Source of the DNA: Cytophagaceae bacterium UBA6715 | GTDB taxonomy: Bacteria > Bacteroidota > Bacteroidia > Cytophagales > Spirosomataceae | Direction of reading: 5' to 3' | DNA length: 50,220 nucleotides | NCBI GenBank assembly: GCA_002454335.1 | Contig: DKIP01000050.1 | Span: forward strand, 1-50,220 | Shown here: positions 25,700 to 34,241 of the stretch, one piece after another | How positions within the stretch are numbered: the stretch's first letter is position 1 | Layout: each line of letters starts with the position of its first letter | Program-made: the position numbers and the translations under genes | Notes under the pieces: model-generated | What the model was told of the DNA's origin: nothing | The model's database searches: none | The model's input: only the letters and a program-made list of their open reading frames with translations

Positions 25700-26139
25700 A
25701 AAAGACACATATCGTTGGACTTATTTTAATTGCCATTGCCATCGGAATTATCTTGATTACGACCGGCGACGCGAGCACTTATGTGGGGTTTGATGAGGCG
25801 GAACGCATCAGCCAACAAGACCCCAACCAAAAGGTACATGTGGTGGGAAAATTAAAAAAAGATGCCGCGGGAAAAATTGTTGGGATGATTTTCAATCCAG
25901 CTTTGGATGCCAACCGACTAGAATTCATCGTTGAGGATAGCCTAGGTCGCGAAAACCAAGTGGTTTACGCAGCACCCAAACCGCAAGATTTTGAGAAATC
26001 AGAAAAGATCGTTTTAGTGGGTAGCATGAAGCCCGACAAGATTTTCTATTGCGATAAAATATTACTTAAATGTCCTTCTAAATATCAAGAGGGGAAAATA
26101 TCTGCCGACTCTAGCGCTTCGTTTGAAGCCCAAAAATAA
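25696..26139 (+). CDS. ccmE: Cytochrome c maturation haem chaperone CcmE, Cys-type
   Basis: CcmE carries haem between CcmC and CcmF in the periplasm. The 147-residue protein has an N-terminal membrane anchor (about 5-22) and an OB-fold periplasmic domain (VHVVGKLKKDAAGKIVGMIF, LEFIVEDSLGRENQVVY, KIVLVGSMKPDKIFYCDKILLKCPSKY). At the site of the covalent haem-binding histidine (HxxxY in E. coli) it has Cys126-Pro-Ser-Lys-Tyr130, that is CxxxY (codon at 26071). This matches the Cys-type CcmE described in archaea and Desulfovibrio-like bacteria. A second Cys (119) is close by. It overlaps the ccmD-like gene by 4 nt and precedes ccmF by 2 nt. Confidence 0.93.
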   Translation: MKKTHIVGLILIAIAIGIILITTGDASTYVGFDEAERISQQDPNQKVHVVGKLKKDAAGKIVGMIFNPALDANRLEFIVEDSLGRENQVVYAAPKPQDFEKSEKIVLVGSMKPDKIFYCDKILLKCPSKYQEGKISADSSASFEAQK

Positions 26140-26141
26140 AT

Positions 26142-28688
26142 ATGATACACGAAACCATTGGACAAGTCGGGCATGCGCTCATCATTGTTTCCTTCGTTAC
26201 CGCATTACTAGCAACTTATGCCTATTTCCGGTCGAGTCAGGAGGAATCTTTGGCTAATGATTGGCGGCAAGCAGCACGTACGCTATTCATCGTTCATTTA
26301 GCTGCAGTCATCGCAGTTGCGACGACCTTGTATATCATCATTTATAACCACTATTTCGAATATCATTACGCATTTACCCATGCGTCAAAAGCCTTACCTA
26401 TCGCTTACATTGTTTCATGCTTTTGGGAAGGACAAGAAGGATCTTTCTTGCTTTGGATTTTCTGGCAAGCTCTACTAGGCGTTTTACTCATGTTCCGCAA
26501 TCCCAAATGGGAAAGCCCTGTCATGACCGTTTTTGCCCTCGTTCAAACATTCTTGACATCCATGATTTTAGGTGTCATTATCCCCGGTATTGAATTAAAG
26601 ATTGGCTCTTCGCCTTTCTTGTTACTGCGTGAAGCGCAACCTGATTTGCCGGTTTGGAGCATGCAGCCCAACTTCATCCCAGCGGATGGTCGGGGATTAA
26701 ATCCATTATTGCAGAATTACTGGATGGTAATTCACCCGCCTACCCTATTCTTAGGATTTGCCTTAACCTTAGTCCCTTTTGCCTTTTTAATTGCTGGTCT
26801 TTGGAAAAAGCAATTAACGGAATGGATAACTCCTGCTTTACCTTGGTCACTCTTTGGGGGTGGCGTATTGGGTGTAGGTATCATGATGGGTGCGTATTGG
26901 GCATATGAAACCTTGAATTTCGGTGGATACTGGAATTGGGATCCGGTGGAAAATGCATCTTTTGTCCCTTGGTTGGTTTGGATCGGTGCTATCCACACGA
27001 TGATTGCCTACCGCAATTCGAGTTCAGCGCTAAAAACGTCGATCATCTTAGTGATTACCACGTTTATCCTAGTATTATATTCGACCTTCTTGAATCGTTC
27101 CGGTATCTTAGGAAATGCCTCTGTGCACTCATTCACCGACTTGGGATTATCTGGTCAGTTATTGCTTTACATGGGAACATTCCTCGTGGGTGCTATCGCA
27201 TTAGCTTGGTATCGATGGAAAGATTTACCTACTGATGAAAAAGAATTAGGTATCTATTCGCGTGAATTTTGGATTTTCGTAGGAGCATCCGTCTTGGGAC
27301 TTTCAGCCTTCCAATTAACATTCACGACTTCGATACCCGTTTACAATAAAATTGCGGAGGCCTTTGGCTTGGTTTCGAACCTTGCATTGCCAGCAGACCA
27401 GGTTGAACATTACAGCAAAATTCAGATTTGGATATTTATCGGAGTGGCCATCCTAAGTGCTGTAGGTCAATTCGTTTGGTGGGGAAAAATTAAAGACAAA
27501 AATCAATGGAAAGCCCTTTGGAATTCGGTGCTCGTTTCAACTTTATTAACCGTCTTATTTGTTAATCTGGGTAAAATATACACCCTATCGTACATCGTAT
27601 TATTGTGGTCGAGCTTGTTTTCGGTTTATGCAAATGCGAGTATTTTATGGTTTTTGGCACGTCAAAAAGTTTCCATCGCAGGGGGCGCACTGTCACACGT
27701 TGGATTAGCGGTCATGTTGATTGGTATTTTATTTTCATCCGGCTACTCCAAAGTTGTATCACTCAACCGTTCAGGTTTTGCGATTTCGAATAAAGTAGAA
27801 CAATTCACGAAAGACGATAACAAAGAAAACAAAGAGAATCTTCCCCTGTGGCTCGGACAAGGTGCCCAAATGCAAGATTATCTCGTAACTTATAAAGGTC
27901 GGAAGATTGCTTTGCGTGGTAAACCGGGCTATTACAACAAAAAAGATTTCGAAATCATTGAAGGTGATTTTCATGCTGTTGCCTTGAGAGATGTAGCAAT
28001 CAACGGGGAAACCATCGCGAAAAAAGGAGATACGGTCACCGTAGAACCAGAAAACAATTATTACGAATTGGAATTCAAAAACGCGGAAGGGAAATCCGTT
28101 TCCTTGTTCCCGCGCTGGCAAGTGAATCCCAAGATGGGGACTGCTATTTCGCCCGACATCAAGCACGCCTTTAGCCACGACATTTACACCTATGTTTCCT
28201 TAGACCCCCGCTTAGCTGCAGAAGCTGGTGAAGAAAAACAGTGGAGTCAAACAGTGAACTCTACGGTCATGGTTGGTGATACCTTATTTTTGAATGACTT
28301 TGTCGCGGTGCTTAAAGAAGTAAGTAGAATTACAAAATTAGAAGGTTTTGAATTGGGCCCGAATGACGCAGCGGTGCAAGCCAATTTCCTTGTACTTGGA
28401 AAAAATGATCAAAAATTCGAATTGAAACCCACGTTCATTATCAAAGATGGTATGGTAGCGATGCCAGCATATGAAAGTGAGGAAACGGGAATCAAGATTA
28501 AATTCACAACGATTAATCCGAAAACACAACAATTTAGTTTTGCGGTGAATACAACCCAACAAGATTTGATCATCATAAAAGCCCTCGAAAAACCATACAT
28601 AAATTTGGTTTGGATTGGATCAATCATGATCTTTATTGGTCTTTTCTTTGCAACCTACCGTCGAACCGAAAAACCGATTGCCTCATGA
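26142..28688 (+). CDS. ccmF: Cytochrome c haem lyase subunit CcmF
   Basis: CcmF attaches haem to CxxCH motifs of apocytochromes. The 848-residue protein has about fifteen transmembrane segments. The WWD domain is explicit: YETLNFGGYWNWDPVENASF near residues 255-275, with conserved His residues in loops on both sides (VIHPPTLFLGFAL, GNASVHSFTDLGL). A large periplasmic domain (about 550-820, LPLWLGQGAQMQDYLVTYKGRKIALRGKP onward) lies before the last helix, longer than in E. coli CcmF. Its stop codon overlaps the start of a small membrane-protein gene. Bacteroidota annotation often calls it CcsA. No CcmG or CcmH gene follows. Confidence 0.95.
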   Translation: MIHETIGQVGHALIIVSFVTALLATYAYFRSSQEESLANDWRQAARTLFIVHLAAVIAVATTLYIIIYNHYFEYHYAFTHASKALPIAYIVSCFWEGQEGSFLLWIFWQALLGVLLMFRNPKWESPVMTVFALVQTFLTSMILGVIIPGIELKIGSSPFLLLREAQPDLPVWSMQPNFIPADGRGLNPLLQNYWMVIHPPTLFLGFALTLVPFAFLIAGLWKKQLTEWITPALPWSLFGGGVLGVGIMMGAYWAYETLNFGGYWNWDPVENASFVPWLVWIGAIHTMIAYRNSSSALKTSIILVITTFILVLYSTFLNRSGILGNASVHSFTDLGLSGQLLLYMGTFLVGAIALAWYRWKDLPTDEKELGIYSREFWIFVGASVLGLSAFQLTFTTSIPVYNKIAEAFGLVSNLALPADQVEHYSKIQIWIFIGVAILSAVGQFVWWGKIKDKNQWKALWNSVLVSTLLTVLFVNLGKIYTLSYIVLLWSSLFSVYANASILWFLARQKVSIAGGALSHVGLAVMLIGILFSSGYSKVVSLNRSGFAISNKVEQFTKDDNKENKENLPLWLGQGAQMQDYLVTYKGRKIALRGKPGYYNKKDFEIIEGDFHAVALRDVAINGETIAKKGDTVTVEPENNYYELEFKNAEGKSVSLFPRWQVNPKMGTAISPDIKHAFSHDIYTYVSLDPRLAAEAGEEKQWSQTVNSTVMVGDTLFLNDFVAVLKEVSRITKLEGFELGPNDAAVQANFLVLGKNDQKFELKPTFIIKDGMVAMPAYESEETGIKIKFTTINPKTQQFSFAVNTTQQDLIIIKALEKPYINLVWIGSIMIFIGLFFATYRRTEKPIAS

Positions 28689-28906
28689 GCCGCAAGGAAA
28701 AACTAAGTTTATTTATTGCCGTTGGTTTCCTATTAATTTGGATATTGGATTTAAATTCGCCTACTCCAAAGGAAATCCAAGGACTATTTTGGCAGGAAAT
28801 CGGCTATCATTACAGCTGGCTCATGTTTGCCGTGGGATGTCTTTTTTACTATCAATTCGCGCGTAACGAGCGAATATCGAAAGAAGACAAGAACAAAAAG
28901 AATTAA
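28685..28906 (+). CDS. Small membrane protein encoded at the end of the ccm operon
   Basis: The 73-residue protein is not recognised as a named family. It starts at 28685 within the ccmF stop (ATGA overlap) and so is very probably translated by coupling. Two transmembrane helices are visible (about 8-23 and 45-61) joined by a short loop (DLNSPTPKEIQGLFWQEIGYHYSW), with a highly charged C-terminus (RNERISKEDKNKKN). The next gene begins one base after its stop. Position suggests a link with cytochrome c maturation or membrane assembly; nothing in the sequence proves it. Confidence 0.72.
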   Translation: MSRKEKLSLFIAVGFLLIWILDLNSPTPKEIQGLFWQEIGYHYSWLMFAVGCLFYYQFARNERISKEDKNKKN

Positions 28907-28907
28907 T

Positions 28908-30233
28908 ATGCCCGACCCCGAATATACCATACAGAGTGCCCAAATCATCGGAATCATTACGTCCATGGTTTTTTCTGCCTTCTTTTCTGGCGTGGAAATG
29001 GCATTCGTTTCTTCCAACAAATTATACTTCGAGTTAAAGGCAAAGCAAGATATTTTGAGTGCGAAAATCATCTCGCATTTCAACAAAACGCCCTCTCGTT
29101 TCATTGGTACCATGCTAATTGGCAACACATTATCGCTAGTTGCTTATGGTATCTTCATGGAGGAATATTTGCACCACCTGATCCTTGCGAACATTCCCAT
29201 CTTCCAAAATGAGTTATTCGCTCGTCTATTAGCGTCAGTGCTCGCAACCATCTTGATTCTAACCACCTCCGAGTTTACTCCGAAAAGTATCTTCTTGATT
29301 AATCCTGATGCGATCTTGGAATTCTTAGCTATCCCCATTTGGATCATTCATACGTTGATGTTTCCATTGGTGTGGCTAACGGTAGGATTATCCAAATGGT
29401 TTATTACCAAAGTGCTTCGCCTCACGTATTCTGAAGAAAAGCCAGCTTTCGGATTAACCGATTTAAACCATTATCTCCAAAATTTAAACCGCAAGGTTTC
29501 GACTGAAGAGGAAAATGAAGTAGACACGAAAATCTTCCACAATGCCCTAGAGTTTAAACAGGTCAAAGTACGCGACTGCATGATTCCTCGAACGGAAATT
29601 ACAGCAGTCGAACTAGAAGAGGGCATCGAAGGATTGACCAAAACATTCATTGAGAGCGGCCACTCGAAAGTGCTCGTGTACAAAGAATCCTTGGAAGAGG
29701 TCATCGGCTATTGTCACTCCCTAGCACTTTTTAAAAAACCGAAGGATTTACAATCCATTTTGACTCCTATTCCGATTGTTCCTGAGGCGATGCCAGCGAA
29801 TGATTTGATGATTAAATTCTCCAAAGAGCGTAAATCCCTAGCGATTGTCGTGGATGAGTTTGGAAGTACTTCGGGATTGGTTAGTATGGAGGATGTGATG
29901 GAGCAAATTTTTGGGGAAATTCAAGATGAGTACGATGATTCAGAGGATTGGATTGAAAAACAATTGGATGAAAACACATTCGTTTTGTCCGGTCGGCATG
30001 AGATTGATTACCTGAACGAAAAATACGAATGGAACTTGCCTGAGGGTGATTACGAGACCCTAGGTGGTATGTTGATCAGCCTTTATGAAGATATACCTGA
30101 GGTGAATGAAACTATTATTCTGAGTCCTTTTCAATTTCAAATATTGACGGTAACCGATGCACGTATTGATACAGTTAAAGTAATCATTACGGGGAAAATC
30201 ACACAGAAAGAGGAAGTTAAAGGGAAGCATTAA
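28908..30233 (+). CDS. CNNM/CorC-type membrane protein (hemolysin-related, GldE-like)
   Basis: The 441-residue protein has an N-terminal CNNM (DUF21) domain with three to four transmembrane helices (IIGIITSMVFSAFFSGVEMAFVSSNK through VGLSKWFI), then two CBS domains (VRDCMIPRTEITAVELEE and FSKERKSLAIVVDEFGSTSGLVSMEDVMEQIFGEIQDEYD) and a CorC/HlyC C-terminal domain (FVLSGRHEIDYLNEKY, GDYETLGGMLI). Such proteins are linked to divalent cation (Mg/Co) export; in gliding Bacteroidota a paralogue is GldE. The ATG at 28908, one base after the preceding gene's stop, is chosen over an upstream in-frame ATG at 28827. It overlaps menF convergently by 17 nt. Confidence 0.88.
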   Translation: MPDPEYTIQSAQIIGIITSMVFSAFFSGVEMAFVSSNKLYFELKAKQDILSAKIISHFNKTPSRFIGTMLIGNTLSLVAYGIFMEEYLHHLILANIPIFQNELFARLLASVLATILILTTSEFTPKSIFLINPDAILEFLAIPIWIIHTLMFPLVWLTVGLSKWFITKVLRLTYSEEKPAFGLTDLNHYLQNLNRKVSTEEENEVDTKIFHNALEFKQVKVRDCMIPRTEITAVELEEGIEGLTKTFIESGHSKVLVYKESLEEVIGYCHSLALFKKPKDLQSILTPIPIVPEAMPANDLMIKFSKERKSLAIVVDEFGSTSGLVSMEDVMEQIFGEIQDEYDDSEDWIEKQLDENTFVLSGRHEIDYLNEKYEWNLPEGDYETLGGMLISLYEDIPEVNETIILSPFQFQILTVTDARIDTVKVIITGKITQKEEVKGKH

Positions 30234-31326
30234 TCACGCGCTGTAACGTTTGGCACTTCATTTGCGTTTCCTGCCATTCCTTTTCCGGATCAGAGTCTTC
30301 CGTGATTCCACATCCAGCAAAGTATGTTGCCTGCCCTTGACTAATTTGCACCGTCCGCAAATTGACAAATAAATGCGTCTCAGAAGCTAAATTGATAGGG
30401 CCTAAATAACCACTGTACAGCGAACGATCATGTTTTTCTGTTCGTAAAATCCAGTCCAATGCGGCCTCTTTGGGCGTACCGCATACAGCTGAGGTTGGAT
30501 GCAATAAGCCCAACATTTGCGTGATCAAACCCGGATAAGCATGCTCTCGCGTATTCACAGCATATTCCGTTTTTAGATGCATCAAGTTGCCGGCCAACAC
30601 CGTTTTAGGTCCATTTTCGATGTATTCACGTAAACGAATCTTTTTAAAACATTCGATGATGTAGCGACTCACATAAGCCTGTTCCTCAATTTCTTTTTGA
30701 GACCAACGCGCTTCTGATGGCGCTAGCTTATTTCCATTGGCATCTATTCCTGACTGCGTACCTGCCAACGATATAGTTCGAAAAATTCCTGCTGAATCCT
30801 GCGAAACCAAGGTTTCTGGCGTCGCGCAGAGCCAAATATTTTTCAATTCAGGTAGGTAAATTGCCGACACAAAAGCACTTGGATATTCTTGGCAAAGTCG
30901 CTCAAATGCATCGCAAAGGTCAAAATCCGTTTGTAACCCTTGTACATCGATGCGGGACAATACAACCTTCTGAAATTGCCCCTTTTTTATCTGTTCTACA
31001 GAATCAGCGACCTGGGCCTTGAATGAATGCTTCAGTAAAAAATCTTCAACAAGATAAGCAGACGTTGGCTGAAAAATTACGGAATTTGACGCTGATTTAT
31101 AAGCCAAGGAACTCGCTTGCAAAAAATAAGGCTGCCCCACAAAAGGAGCTACCATGAATCCCGAACCTAACTGTTCTAATTGGGCTGCATCCACTCGAGC
31201 ACCTCCCGCAACGTCTTGCAACAAAACTTGTTGGCTTTGATTCGGAAGACGCCACATAGCTAACGCAATTCCTTCAGCAGGAGCCTTCGCCCAAATCTCT
31301 TTCCAATCTGCCTGTGATTCTACCAT
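30217..31326 (-). CDS. menF: Isochorismate synthase
   Basis: The 369-residue protein has the chorismate-binding fold and converts chorismate to isochorismate, the first committed step of menaquinone synthesis. Family segments are KGQFQKVVLSRIDVQG, NIWLCATPETLV, TISLAGTQSG, WSQKEIEEQAYVSRYI, HLKTEYAV, LLHPTSAVCGTPKEAALDWI, YSGYLGPI and FAGCGITEDSDPEKEWQET, with the Mg-binding acidic residues in the last one. A role in siderophore synthesis (EntC-like) is possible but less likely without nonribosomal synthetase genes nearby. The thioesterase gene upstream ends within its start codon (TAATG), so the two are translationally coupled. Confidence 0.93.
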   Translation of the reverse strand: MVESQADWKEIWAKAPAEGIALAMWRLPNQSQQVLLQDVAGGARVDAAQLEQLGSGFMVAPFVGQPYFLQASSLAYKSASNSVIFQPTSAYLVEDFLLKHSFKAQVADSVEQIKKGQFQKVVLSRIDVQGLQTDFDLCDAFERLCQEYPSAFVSAIYLPELKNIWLCATPETLVSQDSAGIFRTISLAGTQSGIDANGNKLAPSEARWSQKEIEEQAYVSRYIIECFKKIRLREYIENGPKTVLAGNLMHLKTEYAVNTREHAYPGLITQMLGLLHPTSAVCGTPKEAALDWILRTEKHDRSLYSGYLGPINLASETHLFVNLRTVQISQGQATYFAGCGITEDSDPEKEWQETQMKCQTLQRVINASL

Positions 31327-31748
31327 TAATCGACTTTCAATATAGCTACCGTTAAACGACTTGCACAGATTAATTGTTCAGACTCATCATGAATTTTAAT
31401 CTCATACACATGCAAGGTTTTACCAATGCGCAAGGGTGTACAAGTTCCATAAACATAGCCGCTACGAGCCGACTTCAGATGATTGGCATTAATTTCTACC
31501 CCTACTCCTTTGTAATGATTCATGTCGGGAACTGCCAACAAAGCAGCAATACTTCCCATGGACTCCGCGAGTACAACCGAGGCTCCACCATGCAGTAAAC
31601 CAAAGGGCTGTTTTGTGCGATGATCCACGGGCATTTTGGCTTTAAGAAACTCCGGCATGATTTCCGTAAACTCAATTCCCAAATGCTCAATCATGTTGCC
31701 GCGGCTCCATGCGTTGATCTCGTCGATGCTAATGGAAGTATTAAACAT
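31326..31748 (-). CDS. Hotdog thioesterase, probably DHNA-CoA thioesterase (menaquinone)
   Basis: The 140-residue protein has the PaaI/MenI hotdog fold: PFGLLHGGASVVLAESMGSIAAL carries the HGG and catalytic Glu, followed by VGVEINANHLKSARSGYVYGTCTPLRIGKTLHVYEIKI. Because it is coupled to menF by a one-base overlap, the natural reading is hydrolysis of 1,4-dihydroxy-2-naphthoyl-CoA in menaquinone synthesis. This is inference from context plus fold; other acyl-CoA substrates remain possible. Confidence 0.85.
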   Translation of the reverse strand: MFNTSISIDEINAWSRGNMIEHLGIEFTEIMPEFLKAKMPVDHRTKQPFGLLHGGASVVLAESMGSIAALLAVPDMNHYKGVGVEINANHLKSARSGYVYGTCTPLRIGKTLHVYEIKIHDESEQLICASRLTVAILKVD

Positions 31749-31818
31749 ATAATTCGTATTTTAGTGGCGTAAAATTCGCAATTATTTGGCGAAATAAATC
31801 TCAATTCAATCAATTAAT

Positions 31819-32460
31819 ATGCATAGCATCAAAGACATTTACCTGATTCGTCATGGGGAAACCGACTATAACCGCATGGGGGTGGTTCAAGGAAGTGGAA
31901 TAGATGCCGATTTGAATGCATTAGGCCAGCAACAAGCCCAAGCATTTTTTGAACATTATCAGAGTTTACCTCTTGACAAAATATACACTTCTGCTTTAAA
32001 GCGTACCCATCAATCCGTACATAATTTTATTGCGAAAGGGTTGCCTTGGGAGCAACATGCAGGTCTGAATGAAATTTCTTGGGGAATTCGCGAAGGTCGC
32101 ACACCGAACAATGACGATGACCAATATTATCGCAACCTCGTACGCACATGGCGAGAGGGTCATGTGGATGTTCCTTCTGAAGAAGGTGAAAGTCCCATCG
32201 ATGTGCTTGAAAAGCAAAAACCCGTCGTGGAGTTAATCTTATCCAGACCCGAAGAACGCCATATTTTAATTGCCATGCATGGTCGGGCGATGCGTGTATT
32301 ACTTACCCATTTATTCGAAAAGCCATTACATGAGATGGATACCTTTGGCCATCAAAACCTGTGTCTATACCACTTGCAATACGATTACCAAACTCAGAAA
32401 TTCAACGTCATCAAAGCAAATCATACAGCCCATTTAGCAGGCTTACCTGACTCCATGTAA
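31819..32460 (+). CDS. Histidine phosphatase family protein (phosphoglycerate-mutase-like)
   Basis: The 213-residue protein has the RHG signature YLIRHGETDYNRMGVVQG (His phospho-acceptor), LNEISWGIREGR with an acidic catalytic residue, and the second His in AMHGRAMRVLLTHL. Members include cofactor-dependent phosphoglycerate mutases and general sugar or nucleotide phosphatases; the active site gives no single substrate. The LytS-type kinase gene begins 3 nt after its stop, so the three genes 31819-34241 are probably one transcript. Confidence 0.9.
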   Translation: MHSIKDIYLIRHGETDYNRMGVVQGSGIDADLNALGQQQAQAFFEHYQSLPLDKIYTSALKRTHQSVHNFIAKGLPWEQHAGLNEISWGIREGRTPNNDDDQYYRNLVRTWREGHVDVPSEEGESPIDVLEKQKPVVELILSRPEERHILIAMHGRAMRVLLTHLFEKPLHEMDTFGHQNLCLYHLQYDYQTQKFNVIKANHTAHLAGLPDSM

Positions 32461-32463
32461 TTC

Positions 32464-33507
32464 ATGAAAAGAAAGCGCTTGTATTGGCTATTACAATGTT
32501 TCGGCTGGTTTGCCTGGGCGCTGAACGAGGCTTTGCTTTATACCAATCAGTATGGGTGGAAATGGGCTTGGGTATTTTCATCGCTAGCCAATATCGCTTT
32601 AGCCATTTTTATTACCCATCAATATCGACGCATCACCAAACGGTTTCGCTGGCAGGATAAGAATTTGTGGCAGATGCTCCAACTTAATTTTCTGGCACTC
32701 GTCTTGATGGCGCTGCTATTAATGGCGCTCAATATTCCTTTGGACTACATTTTCCTACAAGAAAATTACGAAGTCAGTTTGAGCCCATTTATTTTGATTC
32801 AAATCTTTTTCAATTTTATCAAACCACTTGCGATTTGGGCATTGATCTATTTCTTCTTCCAATATTCGAACAAGCGCTTGGAAATGGAGCGGGAGAATGA
32901 TCAACTGGAGCGTGCTATTTTGGAAACAGAGGGAAAAGTTTTACGTGCCCAGATGAACCCCCATTTTGTTTTCAATGCCTTGAATAGTGTCCGTGCCTTA
33001 ATCACAGAAGACCCTCAAAAGGCAAAAAAAGGTATCAACCAATTATCAAAATTATTGCGAAGTTCCTTGTTGACCGAACGCAAAAAAACAATATCCATGG
33101 CGGAGGAGCTAGAAACGATTACGGATTATTTATCCTTGGAAAAAATCCGTTACGAAGACCGCTTAGAGTGGAAAATAAATATCGATCCCGCATGTGAGAA
33201 AGCACAAATACCTCCTATGTTGCTACAGACCCTCGTGGAAAATGGAATCAAGCATGGTATTTCTCGAACCGTGAAAGGTGGATTGATTGAATTATCAGCC
33301 CAAAGAACAGAAGACCTCATTCAAATTTCTGTCATCAACCCAGGACACTTCAAGCCGATCAAAGAAACAAACGAGGGAGTTGGCCTGATCAATTCGCAAA
33401 ATCGACTACACTTATTATACGGCAAAACCGCTCAAATCGAACTTAAACCACTAAACAAAAATCAAGTGTGTGCAATTGTGACATTGCCTTATCTTGAAGA
33501 AATTTAA
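32464..33507 (+). CDS. Sensor histidine kinase, LytS/YehU type
   Basis: The 347-residue protein has four transmembrane helices (about 10-28, 35-54, 72-94, 108-134), then a short coiled coil and the His_kinase domain. The phosphoacceptor is His167 in QMNPHFVFNALNSVRALI, and the N-box is LLQTLVENGIKHGISR, followed by NEGVGLINSQNRLHLLYG. There is no separate sensory domain, so the membrane part probably senses the signal. The cognate LytTR regulator follows after 5 nt. The signal is unknown. Confidence 0.95.
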   Translation: MKRKRLYWLLQCFGWFAWALNEALLYTNQYGWKWAWVFSSLANIALAIFITHQYRRITKRFRWQDKNLWQMLQLNFLALVLMALLLMALNIPLDYIFLQENYEVSLSPFILIQIFFNFIKPLAIWALIYFFFQYSNKRLEMERENDQLERAILETEGKVLRAQMNPHFVFNALNSVRALITEDPQKAKKGINQLSKLLRSSLLTERKKTISMAEELETITDYLSLEKIRYEDRLEWKINIDPACEKAQIPPMLLQTLVENGIKHGISRTVKGGLIELSAQRTEDLIQISVINPGHFKPIKETNEGVGLINSQNRLHLLYGKTAQIELKPLNKNQVCAIVTLPYLEEI

Positions 33508-33512
33508 TTCCA

Positions 33513-34241
33513 ATGAAAGCAATCATCGTAGACGACGAACGTTTAGCACGTAATGAACTGAAACGCTTATTAGAAAACTTTCCACACATGGAGGTCATCG
33601 CGGAGGCTGCGAATACCGACGAAGCTTCGGCTTTATTGGAAACTATGCAGCCTGATGTTTTATTCCTCGATATTCAAATGCCTGGAAAAACAGGTTTTGA
33701 ATGGTTGGAGAGTTGGGAAGGTTACCTCCCCGAAGTTATATTCACAACCGCCTTTGATGAATATGCCTTGAAAGCTTTTGAAGTAAATGCCCTCGATTAT
33801 GTGTTAAAACCTATTGAACTTGCACGCTTAAGCGAAAGCATTCAAAAACTTGAAAAGCGACAGATTCAACAAACACAGTCAATCGCATCCCCCAATCATG
33901 TCTTAGGTGCCCAAGATCAGATATTCGTTAAAGACGGTGAACGTTGCTGGTTTGTTCGTTTAGACCGAGTTCGCTTATGTGAATCGATGGGCAACTATGT
34001 TCGACTATTTTTTGATGACCAAAAACCGTTGGTGTTAAAATCCTTGAATGCCCTGGAGGAGCGTTTGGATCCTAAAGTATTCTTCCGAGCAAACCGAAAG
34101 CATATTATCAATTTGAATTACATTGACAAAATTGAGCCTTGGTTTTCTGGGGGCTTGCAAGTGACTTTGTCAGGGAAAGGAGAAAAAATAGAAATATCTA
34201 GACGCCAGTCGATCCGTTTTAAGGAATTACTCTCCCTTTGA
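33513..34241 (+). CDS. LytTR-family response regulator
   Basis: The 242-residue protein has a receiver domain (phospho-acceptor Asp53 in FLDIQMPGKTGF; conserved Lys in YVLKPIELAR) followed by a LytTR DNA-binding domain (about 138-240: DQIFVKDGERCWFVRLDRVRLCESMGNYVRLFF, FFRANRKHIINLNYIDKIE). It pairs with the adjacent kinase. Its last 15 nt overlap the convergent permease gene. Targets are not visible in the window. Confidence 0.95.
   Translation: MKAIIVDDERLARNELKRLLENFPHMEVIAEAANTDEASALLETMQPDVLFLDIQMPGKTGFEWLESWEGYLPEVIFTTAFDEYALKAFEVNALDYVLKPIELARLSESIQKLEKRQIQQTQSIASPNHVLGAQDQIFVKDGERCWFVRLDRVRLCESMGNYVRLFFDDQKPLVLKSLNALEERLDPKVFFRANRKHIINLNYIDKIEPWFSGGLQVTLSGKGEKIEISRRQSIRFKELLSL

Noticed and set aside
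28827..28907. An upstream in-frame start for the CNNM-type gene
   Set aside because: The added residues are out-of-frame translation of the preceding small gene and not like a CNNM N-terminus.
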